DNA of 5,213 nt, taken from contig NZ_CALPCM010000082.1 in assembly GCF_943193015.1 (NCBI RefSeq), forward strand, positions 1-5,213. Direction: 5' to 3'. Source of the DNA: Hominisplanchenecus_A murintestinalis (lineage in GTDB: Bacteria; Bacillota; Clostridia; Lachnospirales; Lachnospiraceae). The position numbers and the translations under genes were made by a program. The notes under the pieces are model-generated. The model searched no databases. It saw nothing but the letters and a program-made list of their open reading frames with translations, and was not told the DNA's origin. Below, in pieces: positions 1 through 5,071 of the stretch. Position 1 is the stretch's first letter. Every line of letters starts with the position of its first letter.

Positions 1-1
1 A

Positions 2-76
2 CATTTACAGTATCAAATTTCCAATGTGGATGAATCGGTATTAAGAGAATATCGTGTCAATTTAAGACATCTTTAA
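2..76 (+). CDS. 3' end of an unidentified protein gene (partial)
   Basis: The second forward frame is open from the window edge and ends at TAA (74-76). The last residues read HLQYQISNVDESVLREYR followed by VNLRHL. The frame is stop-free for only 24 codons, so the coding call rests mainly on the bidirectional hairpin terminator that begins 30 bp downstream. The tail is charged and hydrophilic and I do not recognise a family. It converges on the minus-strand pseudogene unit that ends at 211, so the two would share the terminator between them. Confidence 0.45.
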   Translation, partial: HLQYQISNVDESVLREYRVNLRHL

Positions 77-105
77 AATAGATGGACGATTTATAGCCGA
101 AAAGT

Positions 106-140
106 AAAAGAGAACCAGAGGTTAATCTTCTGGCTCTTTT
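106..140. terminator. Bidirectional Rho-independent terminator
   Basis: Positions 106-112 and 115-120 pair with 128-140. This gives AAAAGAG, a two-base AA bulge, then CCAGAG, facing UUCUGGCUCUUUU, around a short TTAAT-centred loop. The stem has about 13 pairs including one G-U. The lower stem is A-rich on one arm and T-rich on the other, so a U-tract follows the hairpin whichever strand is read. It sits between the + strand tail (ends 76) and the minus-strand FUSC remnant (ends 211), as expected for a terminator shared by convergent genes. Confidence 0.8.
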
Positions 141-210
141 GCTTTACATACCTGTTTCTACAAGTTACGCAACAAAGCATATACAATATAAGCGTTTTAT
201 GACTATCTGT

Positions 211-711
211 TCATACTTTCTCTTGAAGTTGGTGGAATGTAATAGAATTTACAATTAAAGAAATCACTATTCCTAATGAAATATTAACAATTCTGCTTCA
301 TGCAAAATATAGCGGATTCGTATCTCTTTCATGGGTTATAGTCACACATAAGAAAACAACACATATTAGAGCCGTTCCATTTTTTTGTTTTAAAAGCAGA
401 GATAGGTAAATGAGGGGAATAAGCATTAACGATAAAACCAGCTCTCTAAATAATTCTGGGTAAATGGAAGTAAACCGCCTTTCTAAAGTTAAAAAGAGCA
501 TCCCAGACATGCCGCCGATTATGGTTGATATTTCCCTGCTTTTTGCAATACGCAGACTATTTTTCATATCTGGCTGGGTGTATAATATGGATGCGATTGC
601 TGCGTAAGAAGGGGTGTTATCATGCCTGTAATTATCTATGAAAAAACATAGGAATACAGAAATTACCGTTTTAATAGTTCTTAGCCCGACTTTAAAGTAT
701 TTATTTTTCAT
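211..711 (-). pseudogene. FUSC / aromatic acid exporter-like small membrane protein, interrupted by an in-frame TGA
   Basis: Reading from ATG at 711, the first 137 codons give a basic N-terminus, a hydrophobic helix (about residues 11-26), a YAAIASILYTQPDM-type segment, further helices (about 64-76 and 90-107), and a CVTITHERDTNPLYFA segment. This layout is typical of the FUSC/ArAE_1 (DUF939-like) family. The frame stops at TGA (298-300). After that stop the same frame continues SRIVNISLGIVISLIVN and ends at TGA (211-213), which is the expected final transmembrane helix. The full product would be about 166 residues, so a single nonsense change removes the last helix. The start overlaps the end of the PEBP gene by 11 bp, suggesting translational coupling in the ancestral operon. 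The family is linked to export of aromatic acids; the substrate here is unknown. The truncated form is probably non-functional, though a 137-residue product could still be made. Confidence 0.75.
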
Positions 712-1156
712 AAATTTCTTTTAATACGGCTTCTTCAAAGATGTGTACTTCCATTTTTTTAAAGAGTTGATTAAGGTAGAACCCGCTTTTTAAATCAAGC
801 ATCTCATCAAGTGCAAATATATGGAGTTCATATATATGTGCTTTATCTGGAGGTGTCATGTCGCCATAATAACTTGCCTGCCCTCTGTTCTGTTGATTTC
901 CTTGTATGCTTATCCAACTGTTTGCCCCTTGTATGAAGTCAGTTGCCGTCTGGCTTTCATTTTCTTTCACTTCGCTTTTTTTCAGATTTGCCCCTAACTA
1001 ATGAATCCATGTAAACCCAACAACTGGATAAGCGTCTTTATCCTCTAAAACAAATGCAAAAGAAGATGTATTCTCTGGTGCTTTTTCAATTTTAAAAGGC
1101 AAGGAATACGATGGGACATTATTTTCAATGTTTCTAAAATTTGATTCTTCATCTGT
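701..1156 (-). pseudogene. YbhB/YbcL family (PEBP, Raf-kinase-inhibitor-like) protein, 5'-truncated and interrupted by TAG
   Basis: The reading frame from about 1156 down to the stop at 701-703 encodes nearly a whole bacterial PEBP-like protein. It shows a VPSYSLPFKIEKAPENT strand, FAFVLEDKDAYPV, GFTWIH, GANSW and KAHIYELHIFALD, then the usual C-terminus. Two lesions are visible. A TAG at 998-1000 replaces the Trp codon of the conserved WIHW motif (TGG to TAG is one transition), and the homologous frame resumes at once (LGANLKKSEVKENESQ). The N-terminal 20-30 residues are missing: in frame upstream there is a TGA at 1157-1159, and the DNA there reads as the end of the HxlR gene. An ATG at 970 would give an 89-residue C-terminal piece lacking half the fold. 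Members have a conserved pocket that binds anionic ligands; bacterial roles are poorly known. Confidence 0.82.
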
Positions 1157-1404
1157 TCAGTTAAAAAATATTCCACATGTAATGGATATCCAGAATGTGA
1201 TTTTTTATCGACAAGACAATATTCCATAAGTTCTTTTAAATGTTCCAGAAGCATTTTTTGTGTAATTCTCTCAATGTCCTGTTCTAACTTTGAAAGAGAA
1301 GTTGCCTCTAGCCGAAGTCGCCACAATATGATTGGTTTCCATTTACCTTTAATCATATCGTGAACTAATTCTAAAGGGCAGGTAGAATCATCTCTCATTT
1401 TCAT
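1045..1404 (-). pseudogene. HxlR-family winged-helix regulator, C-terminus lost at an out-of-frame junction with PEBP
   Basis: From ATG at 1404, with AGGAG ten bases upstream (1415-1419), the product opens with a CPLEL motif (Cys at residue 9). The HxlR winged-helix core follows: DMIKGKWKPIILWRL, ITQKMLLEHLKELMEY, then the wing GYPLHVEYFLTE (about residues 72-83). This is characteristic of HxlR (PF01638) regulators, which often sense electrophiles or redox stress through the N-terminal Cys. After about residue 83 the similarity is lost. The remaining ~36 residues, such as HQRIHLLLHLF, come from the PEBP gene read in the wrong frame, down to TAG at 1045-1047. The DNA-binding domain could still be made, but the C-terminal helix used for dimerisation is gone. 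It heads the minus-strand unit and would once have regulated the PEBP and FUSC genes. Confidence 0.75.
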
Positions 1405-1419
1405 ATACCATCATCTCCT

Positions 1420-1436
1420 GTTGGATAGTCTACAAC
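1420..1436. promoter_or_regulatory. Candidate operator for the minus-strand HxlR unit
   Basis: This is an imperfect 17-bp palindrome, GTTGGATAGTCTACAAC, in which 6 of 8 base pairs match (GTTG facing CAAC, plus internal A-T pairs). It lies just upstream of the AGGAG ribosome binding site of the HxlR remnant. HxlR regulators commonly bind short dyad sites upstream of their own gene, so autoregulation is plausible. No convincing -35/-10 pair was found for the minus strand, so this remains a candidate only. Confidence 0.3.
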
Positions 1437-1462
1437 GATTTCTTTTATTTTTCCAGAATTTC

Positions 1463-1493
1463 AGAAAGCAACAGTTGATATTTTATGCTTTCT
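1463..1493. repeat. Inverted repeat AGAAAGCA / TGCTTTCT
   Basis: A perfect 8-bp inverted repeat (1463-1470 and 1486-1493) flanks a 15-base AT-rich spacer. It lies between the HxlR remnant and the promoter upstream of the YbaK remnant. It could be a regulator site or a weak hairpin; there is no T-run to make it a clear terminator. Confidence 0.35.
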
Positions 1494-1503
1494 TTCAGAC
1501 AGT

Positions 1504-1532
1504 TTGAATTTTGGGGATAAGTATGTTATAAT
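1504..1532 (+). promoter_or_regulatory. Sigma-A promoter with extended -10
   Basis: TTGAAT (1504-1509) is followed by a 17-bp spacer and TATAAT (1527-1532). A TG dinucleotide one base before the -10 (1524-1525) makes TGTTATAAT, an extended -10 element. This is the best promoter in the window. It points at the YbaK remnant and, past a weak hairpin, at the AraC operon. A second copy of the -10 lies 20 bp further on, at 1547-1552. Confidence 0.65.
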
Positions 1533-1561
1533 AAATTTAGATATGTTATAATATATTTCGG
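1522..1561 (+). repeat. 20-bp tandem duplication carrying two extended -10 boxes
   Basis: Two 20-bp units (1522-1541 and 1542-1561) agree at 17 of 20 positions, and both contain TATGTTATAATA. Each carries a TGTTATAAT box. The second copy runs directly into the codons of the YbaK remnant, so the duplication occupies the place where that gene's start should be. Confidence 0.75.
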
Positions 1562-1980
1562 AGAGGATACAGGAATTTGAAGTATCAAGTGCAACGGTCG
1601 CCCTTGCTGCTAAGGCTTTGCATTGTGAAGAAAACCGAATTGCTAAAATATTATCATTTCATATAGACGAAGAAGTAATATTGATTGTTGCACCGGGTGA
1701 TGCCAAGATTGATAATGCTAAGTACAAAGCCCGGTTTGACACAAAAGCGAAAATGTTGTCTTTCGATGAAGCAGAGCCTTTAGTCGGACACACTATTGGA
1801 GGCGTTTGTCCTTTTGCTATAAATGTGGGAGTGGAAACGTACTTAGATGTATCGCTTAAACGCTTCAATACAGTGTTTCCTGCGTGCGGCAGCCCGAATA
1901 GTGCAATAGAGCTTTCTTTGGAAGAGTTGGAAGAATGCTCTGGCTTTATAAAATGGATTGATGTCTGCAAAATATTGTGA
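1561..1980 (+). pseudogene. YbaK / ProXp-type aminoacyl-tRNA deacylase, 5'-truncated with no usable start
   Basis: The frame ending at TGA (1978-1980) encodes a YbaK-domain (PF04073) protein. Visible motifs are ERIQEFEVSSATVALAAKAL at the beginning, then CEENRIAKILSF with the conserved Lys, VAPGDAKIDNAKYKARF, VGHTIGGVCPFA, and FPACGSPNSAIELS near the end. Stand-alone members hydrolyse mischarged tRNAs such as Ala-tRNA(Pro) in the cytoplasm. The C-terminus is complete (WIDVCKIL). The first 15 or so residues of the family are missing: upstream in frame the sequence reads TAT ATT TCG and then a TAA at 1549-1551. There is no ATG, GTG or TTG before TTG at 1618, which lies inside a conserved helix and has no well-spaced ribosome binding site. 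GGAGAGG (1560-1566) looks like a ribosome binding site but here encodes the conserved Glu-Arg. It is probably a transcribed but inactive remnant. Confidence 0.8.
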
Positions 1981-1987
1981 TGAAAAG

Positions 1988-2018
1988 AACAGGCAAAGGG
2001 CTTATTCCTCTGCCTGTT
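1988..2018 (+). terminator. Hairpin after the YbaK remnant, weak terminator
   Basis: AACAGGCAAAGG (1988-1999) pairs with CCTCTGCCTGTT (2007-2018) with a single A-C mismatch, around a loop of GCTTATT. The tail TCCTTTAT has only a broken T-run, so termination may be partial and the promoter at 1504-1532 could still feed the AraC operon. The loop and start of the right arm are repeated in the hairpin at 4263-4286. Confidence 0.6.
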
Positions 2019-2106
2019 TCCTTTATAGCTGTGTTTTGGAAAATGAAGATATCTTACAAGAAATCGACAAACATATTGAGTAGAATATAGGGTAGGAGGT
2101 GTTACC

Positions 2107-2937
2107 ATGCAGAAAGAAATACGGACAGTCTGCTATGATGATGATTTACATCTTGAAGCATATCGTTTTGAGGGAATCGTACAGCCGTTTCCGAATCATT
2201 TTCATGATTATTATGTGATTGGGTTTATGGAAGCAGGGACACGCTGTTTGTCCTGCAAAAATAAAGAATATATAGTAGGTCAGGGAAATATTCTCTTGTT
2301 TAATCCGAACGATAATCACAGTTGTGCGCAATGTGACGGTAAAACGCTTAATTACAGAGGTTTGAATATTCCAAAAGAAACGATGCTGTCATTAGCAGAA
2401 GAAATAACAGGGCAAAGGGCATTGCTTGTTTTTTCGGAAAATGTCATTGAAAATGATGAGCTGAATCTTTATCTCCATTCTTTGCATCAGATGATTATGG
2501 ACGGTGGGGAAGAGTTTGAAAAAGAAGAAATGTTCCTGCTCCTTATTTCGTTGCTTATCGAACAATACGGACAACTTTTTGAGAACTGTATTCCAGAGTG
2601 CAGCGAAGAAATAGAGAGTTCCTGCGTATTTATGTCAGAACATTTTGCAGAGCATATCACATTGGAAAACCTTTGTAAATGCAGCGGTCTTAGTAAATCC
2701 ACACTGCTTCGTGCGTTTACCAAATCAAAGGGGGTTACGCCATATAGGTATCTTCAGACAATACGGATAGGTAAAGCAAAGGAATTATTGGAGAAAGGCG
2801 TATCTGCGGCCTCCGCCGCAATACAGACAGGCTTTTCAGACCAGAGCCACTTTTCAAATTTTTTTCATATGTTCATCGGACTGTCGCCTGCCGCATACGG
2901 ACGCATTTTCAAGGAGGGCGGCAATAATCATGGATAA
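2107..2937 (+). CDS. AraC-family transcriptional regulator
   Basis: This is a 276-residue cytoplasmic regulator. The N-terminal part (about residues 10-95) fits the AraC_binding cupin fold, with PNHFHDYYVIGFMEAGT (His31 and His33), VGQGNILLFNPNDNHS (His71) and a Cys-rich stretch (Cys47, 50, 73, 76). The C-terminal HTH_18 domain (about 171-266) has two helix-turn-helix units, ITLENLCKCSGLSKSTLLRAF and AAIQTGFSDQSHFSNFFHMFIGLSP, the second being the family signature. The length is normal for an AraC protein with a ligand domain. AGGAGG at 2094-2099 lies seven bases before the ATG. The stop overlaps the start of the EamA gene by 8 bp, so the regulator is the first gene of an operon with the exporter and probably activates it when the effector binds. 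The ligand cannot be read from the sequence. The four clustered Cys could suggest metal or redox sensing, but that is speculative. Confidence 0.92.
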   Translation: MQKEIRTVCYDDDLHLEAYRFEGIVQPFPNHFHDYYVIGFMEAGTRCLSCKNKEYIVGQGNILLFNPNDNHSCAQCDGKTLNYRGLNIPKETMLSLAEEITGQRALLVFSENVIENDELNLYLHSLHQMIMDGGEEFEKEEMFLLLISLLIEQYGQLFENCIPECSEEIESSCVFMSEHFAEHITLENLCKCSGLSKSTLLRAFTKSKGVTPYRYLQTIRIGKAKELLEKGVSAASAAIQTGFSDQSHFSNFFHMFIGLSPAAYGRIFKEGGNNHG

Positions 2938-3829
2938 AGGAACTGGCACAGGGCATATCACAGCTCTGATTACGATTGTGATATGGGGAACGACTTTCAT
3001 ATCCACCAAAATACTGCTTGCAGATTTTACACCGATAGAGATACTGTTTTTCAGATTTTTGATGGGATTACTTGTGCTGATAGCTGTTTACCCAAAACGA
3101 TTAGGAATAAAAGATAAAAAGCAGGAGCTTACATTTGCTGCGGCGGGGCTATGCGGGATATGTTTATACTACCTGTTTGAAAACATAGCATTAACCTATA
3201 CGATGGCTTCTAATGTCGGCGTTATTGTTTCTGTCGCTCCGTTTTTTACTGCTGTTTTATCTCATGTATTACGAAAGACAGAAGAAAAACTGAAAGCGCA
3301 ATTTTTTATTGGATTTATTGTAGCCATCACAGGAATATGTCTTATCAGTTTCAGCAGCTCAGAACTGAAGCTGAATCCTATTGGTGATATTTTAGCGATT
3401 GTTGCGGCATTCGTATGGGCAGTTTATTCCTTGCTTACACGAAAAATCAGCGGCTATGGATATAATACAATTCAAATTACAAGGAGGATATTTGCATACG
3501 GAATACTTTTTATCATCCCATTCCTTTTTGTTTTTGATTTTAGCCTGGATGTGCAGAAGTTTGTAAAGCCAGAGTATGCTCTAAACCTTATATATTTAGG
3601 TCTGGGTGCATCAGCCCTTTGTTTTGTTACTTGGAATTATGCGGTCAAGGTGCTTGGGGCTGTTAAGACAAGCGTGTATATCTATATAGTCCCTGTCATC
3701 ACCGTCGTCACATCCGTTATTGTATTAAAGGAAGAAATCACATGGATGGCTGCGGTAGGAATAGGGCTTACTTTAATCGGATTGTTTCTTTCAGAAAGTA
3801 AACCTAAATTTAGGAAAAGAGGAAAGTGA
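2930..3829 (+). CDS. EamA/DMT-superfamily transporter (probable metabolite exporter)
   Basis: This 299-residue integral membrane protein has about ten predicted helices, near residues 8-27, 34-55, 69-88, 94-115, 123-142, 151-171, 184-205, 217-237, 244-265 and 270-290. They form the two repeated five-helix EamA halves (PF00892). The N-terminal IWGTTFISTK is the usual first-helix motif, and the inner half begins DILAIVAAFVWAVYSLLTRK. The C-terminus is basic (KPKFRKRGK), as expected for a cytoplasmic end. Family members carry amino acids, purines, drugs or other metabolites, usually outward; the substrate is not readable here. The ATG at 2930 lies within the last codons of the AraC gene, with AGGAGG at 2912-2917 inside that gene. 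This points to translational coupling and to control of export by the AraC protein. Its own stop overlaps the GTG upstream of the DUF2000 protein. No lesions are seen. Confidence 0.92.
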   Translation: MDKGTGTGHITALITIVIWGTTFISTKILLADFTPIEILFFRFLMGLLVLIAVYPKRLGIKDKKQELTFAAAGLCGICLYYLFENIALTYTMASNVGVIVSVAPFFTAVLSHVLRKTEEKLKAQFFIGFIVAITGICLISFSSSELKLNPIGDILAIVAAFVWAVYSLLTRKISGYGYNTIQITRRIFAYGILFIIPFLFVFDFSLDVQKFVKPEYALNLIYLGLGASALCFVTWNYAVKVLGAVKTSVYIYIVPVITVVTSVIVLKEEITWMAAVGIGLTLIGLFLSESKPKFRKRGK

Positions 3830-3831
3830 AA

Positions 3832-4254
3832 ATGAATGTAGAGAATGAAAAATGTGTCATTGTGGTTGATGAAAACTTACCGCTTGGGATTATTGCAAAC
3901 ACCGCCGCTATCCTCGGCATTACTATGGGAATGAAAATGCCTGATGTTGTCGGGAATGATGTGCTTGATTTAGAGGGCAATCCCCACATGGGAATTATAC
4001 AGTTTCCAGTACCGATATTAAAGGGAAATAAGGAGATACTGAAAAATCTCAGAACAAAACTGTTTGAGCCAAAATTTGCAGAACTTACGGTTGTTGATTT
4101 TTCTGATTTAGCACAAGGGTGTAAAACTTACGATGAGTTCATTGGTAAAATGGCGAACACCTCAGAGGTCAAATTGAATTATATTGGTATCGCAATCTGC
4201 GGCAATAAAAAGCAGATTAACAAATTGACGGGGAATATGCCTTTATTAAGATAA
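3832..4254 (+). CDS. DUF2000 family protein (PTH2-like fold)
   Basis: The product is 140 residues from ATG at 3832. A GTG at 3826 would add two residues and overlap the EamA stop as GTGA. I prefer the ATG because AGAGGA (3818-3823) is well spaced from it and too close to the GTG. The sequence opens CVIVVDENLPLGIIANTAAILGITMG, then GNPHMGIIQFPVPILKGN, and closes NYIGIAICGNKKQINKLTGNMPLLR. These features fit DUF2000 (PF09391), a small soluble family whose known structures resemble peptidyl-tRNA hydrolase 2, but whose function is not established. Its position, coupled to an AraC regulator and an EamA exporter, suggests it handles or senses the exported compound. That is inference. No membrane segment is apparent; the hydrophobic N-terminal stretch is a strand-helix of the fold. 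Confidence 0.85.
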   Translation: MNVENEKCVIVVDENLPLGIIANTAAILGITMGMKMPDVVGNDVLDLEGNPHMGIIQFPVPILKGNKEILKNLRTKLFEPKFAELTVVDFSDLAQGCKTYDEFIGKMANTSEVKLNYIGIAICGNKKQINKLTGNMPLLR

Positions 4255-4262
4255 AAAGAGAA

Positions 4263-4286
4263 AGCAGAGGAGCTTATTCCTCTGTT
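4263..4286 (+). terminator. Hairpin closing the AraC-EamA-DUF2000 operon
   Basis: CAGAGG (4265-4270) pairs perfectly with CCTCTG (4279-4284), extended outward by a G-U and an A-U pair (4264/4285 and 4263/4286), around the loop AGCTTATT. It starts nine bases after the DUF2000 stop. The tail lacks a good T-run, so it is a weak terminator or one half of an RNA-stabilising 3' hairpin. Confidence 0.55.
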
Positions 4287-4337
4287 CCTCAAAATGTTTT
4301 CCATCTATACGGAAGCATAAAATCATATCCTTTACGG

Positions 4338-4572
4338 ACATGGATTAACAATGCGGGATTTGGAAATTATGGCAGCATTGGGAATCAGAATTTGGAGAAA
4401 ATCAGTCGGATGCTGCATTTGAATGTGGAAACCCTCACTATCTTTTCTTCCCTGTTTGTCCGTGATTTTAAAGATACGAAAGGGACGCAGCTTATCAATG
4501 TTTCTTCCTGCGGCGGCTATACGATTGTTCCCAATGCGGTAACCTATTGTGCGGCAAAGTTTTATGTCAGTA
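4338..4572 (+). pseudogene. Internal fragment of a short-chain dehydrogenase/reductase (SDR)
   Basis: The frame at 4341-4568 encodes the middle of a classical SDR. It shows WINNAGFGNYG (NNAG structural motif), SRMLHLNVETLTIFSSLFVRDF, then LINVSSCGGYTIVPNAVTYCAAKFYVS. The catalytic Ser (codon at 4506) is 13 residues before the catalytic Tyr (codon at 4545), followed by Lys in YCAAK. About 78 residues remain of a usual 250-270. The N-terminal half with the TGxxxGxG nucleotide-binding motif is missing: the in-frame sequence before 4338 (GSIKSYPLRT) is unrelated and comes from DNA just past the hairpin. After FYVS the frame runs into unrelated ILYRNESYT and a TAA at 4599-4601. With neither the Rossmann start nor the C-terminus, it cannot be an active enzyme. 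It is a relic of a gene once downstream of the operon or of a neighbouring segment. Confidence 0.8.
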
Positions 4573-4610
4573 TATTGTACAGAAATGAGAGTTACACTTA
4601 AACGATGTAA

Positions 4611-4653
4611 AATCTCTATAAAAAAGAGATACAATTTCCTATTTGTAGAGATT
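4611..4653. terminator. Inverted-repeat region downstream of the second HxlR gene
   Basis: AATCTCTA (4611-4618) and TAGAGATT (4646-4653) form a perfect 8-bp inverted repeat with a 27-base spacer. ATCTCT (4612-4617) can instead pair with AGAGAT (4625-4630), and ACAAT (4631-4635) can pair with ATTTGT (4640-4645) with a one-base bulge. On the minus strand a run of six T (4619-4625 region) follows the inner hairpin, just past the HxlR stop at 4659-4661. It probably ends that gene, but the fold is not a classical single stem. Confidence 0.4.
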
Positions 4654-4658
4654 GGGTT

Positions 4659-5018
4659 TTAATTTTGGGATTTGCTGCAAGTTGGCGGAGTATTTACTTC
4701 ATCTAAATAAACACTGCCCCAATCACACATAGCATCTAAGATTGGGGCGAGAGTATTGCCGAAATCCGTTAAAGAATATTCTGTTTTGGGAGGAACGACA
4801 GGGTAGATCTTTCTGTTTATCAGTCCGTCGTTTTCAAGTTCTCTTAGTTGTTGTGCCAACATTTTATCGGTTGCTTTGGGGACTAATTTATGTAGTTCAC
4901 TGTATCGCAAGGTTTTACCCATGAGATGCCAAAGAATGACTGATTTATATTTTCCGCCAATTAAGTCAATCGTAGCTTCTACGGGACAGTTATAACTACT
5001 TTTGCAATTTATACTCAT
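4659..5018 (-). CDS. HxlR-family winged-helix transcriptional regulator
   Basis: This is a complete 119-residue HxlR (PF01638) protein. It has an N-terminal Cys pair (Cys5 and Cys11), with Cys11 in the family's CPVEATIDLIGGKYK motif. The recognition region includes LRYSELHKLVPKATDKMLAQQLRELE, then the wing PPKTEYSLTDFG, and the C-terminal dimerisation helix APILDAMCDWG. AGGAG at 5026-5030 is correctly spaced from the ATG. HxlR proteins such as B. subtilis YodB, CatR and HypR repress detoxification genes (often nitroreductases or quinone reductases) and release them when the conserved Cys is modified by quinones, diamide or hypochlorite. Here the gene is divergent from a nitroreductase-like gene, the classic arrangement. 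A role as redox or electrophile sensor for that neighbour is therefore a good inference. Unlike the HxlR gene at 1045-1404, it shows no damage. Confidence 0.92.
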   Translation of the reverse strand: MSINCKSSYNCPVEATIDLIGGKYKSVILWHLMGKTLRYSELHKLVPKATDKMLAQQLRELENDGLINRKIYPVVPPKTEYSLTDFGNTLAPILDAMCDWGSVYLDEVNTPPTCSKSQN

Positions 5019-5046
5019 AAAAATTCTCCTAACTTACTTTTTTAAT

Positions 5047-5071
5047 AGTATATACCCTAAAAGTGCGTACT
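5047..5071. promoter_or_regulatory. Candidate HxlR operator between the divergent genes
   Basis: An imperfect 25-bp dyad begins AGTATATACC and ends GTGCGTACT; 7 of 12 positions pair, with perfect AGTA/TACT outer ends. It overlaps TATACT (a possible minus-strand -10 for the HxlR gene, 5047-5052) and touches the -35 of the + strand promoter. Binding there could repress both directions. The dyad is weak, and the assignment rests mostly on its location. Confidence 0.4.

Noticed and set aside
701..970. 89-codon frame as an independent small protein
   Set aside because: It is the C-terminal half of a PEBP protein whose N-terminal part lies directly upstream in the same frame beyond a TAG. An internal ATG without a good ribosome binding site does not make it a separate gene.
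211..1003. Alternative genetic code with TGA and TAG read as amino acids
   Set aside because: The intact genes here end normally at TGA or TAA, and the stops occur only in genes beside a clear deletion joint. Ordinary decay explains them better.
2018..2083. Open tail ending LENEDILQEIDKHIE before the AraC gene
   Set aside because: It looks like the amphipathic C-terminus of a real protein and may be a relic, but it is too short, has no start, and overlaps the hairpin arm. I could not assign it.
1980..2090. 36-codon frame starting ATGA at the YbaK stop
   Set aside because: It runs straight through the hairpin at 1988-2018 and has a low-complexity basic product with no family signature.
1659..2108. 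149-codon minus-strand open frame opposite the YbaK remnant
   Set aside because: It is the reverse-strand shadow of the YbaK coding frame and the AraC leader. It has no recognisable domain, while the opposite strand has clear family motifs.
2146..2723. Several 60-78 codon minus-strand frames inside the AraC gene
   Set aside because: They are shadows of a clearly coding + strand gene, with no domain or start signal.
4332..4634. 100-codon minus-strand open frame
   Set aside because: It lies opposite the SDR fragment, which has NNAG and YxxxK motifs in its own frame. No domain or ribosome binding site supports the minus-strand frame.
4585..4662. 25-codon small open frame beginning MRVTLKRCK
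   Set aside because: It has no ribosome binding site and crosses the inverted repeats at 4611-4653 in AT-rich DNA. It is most likely chance.
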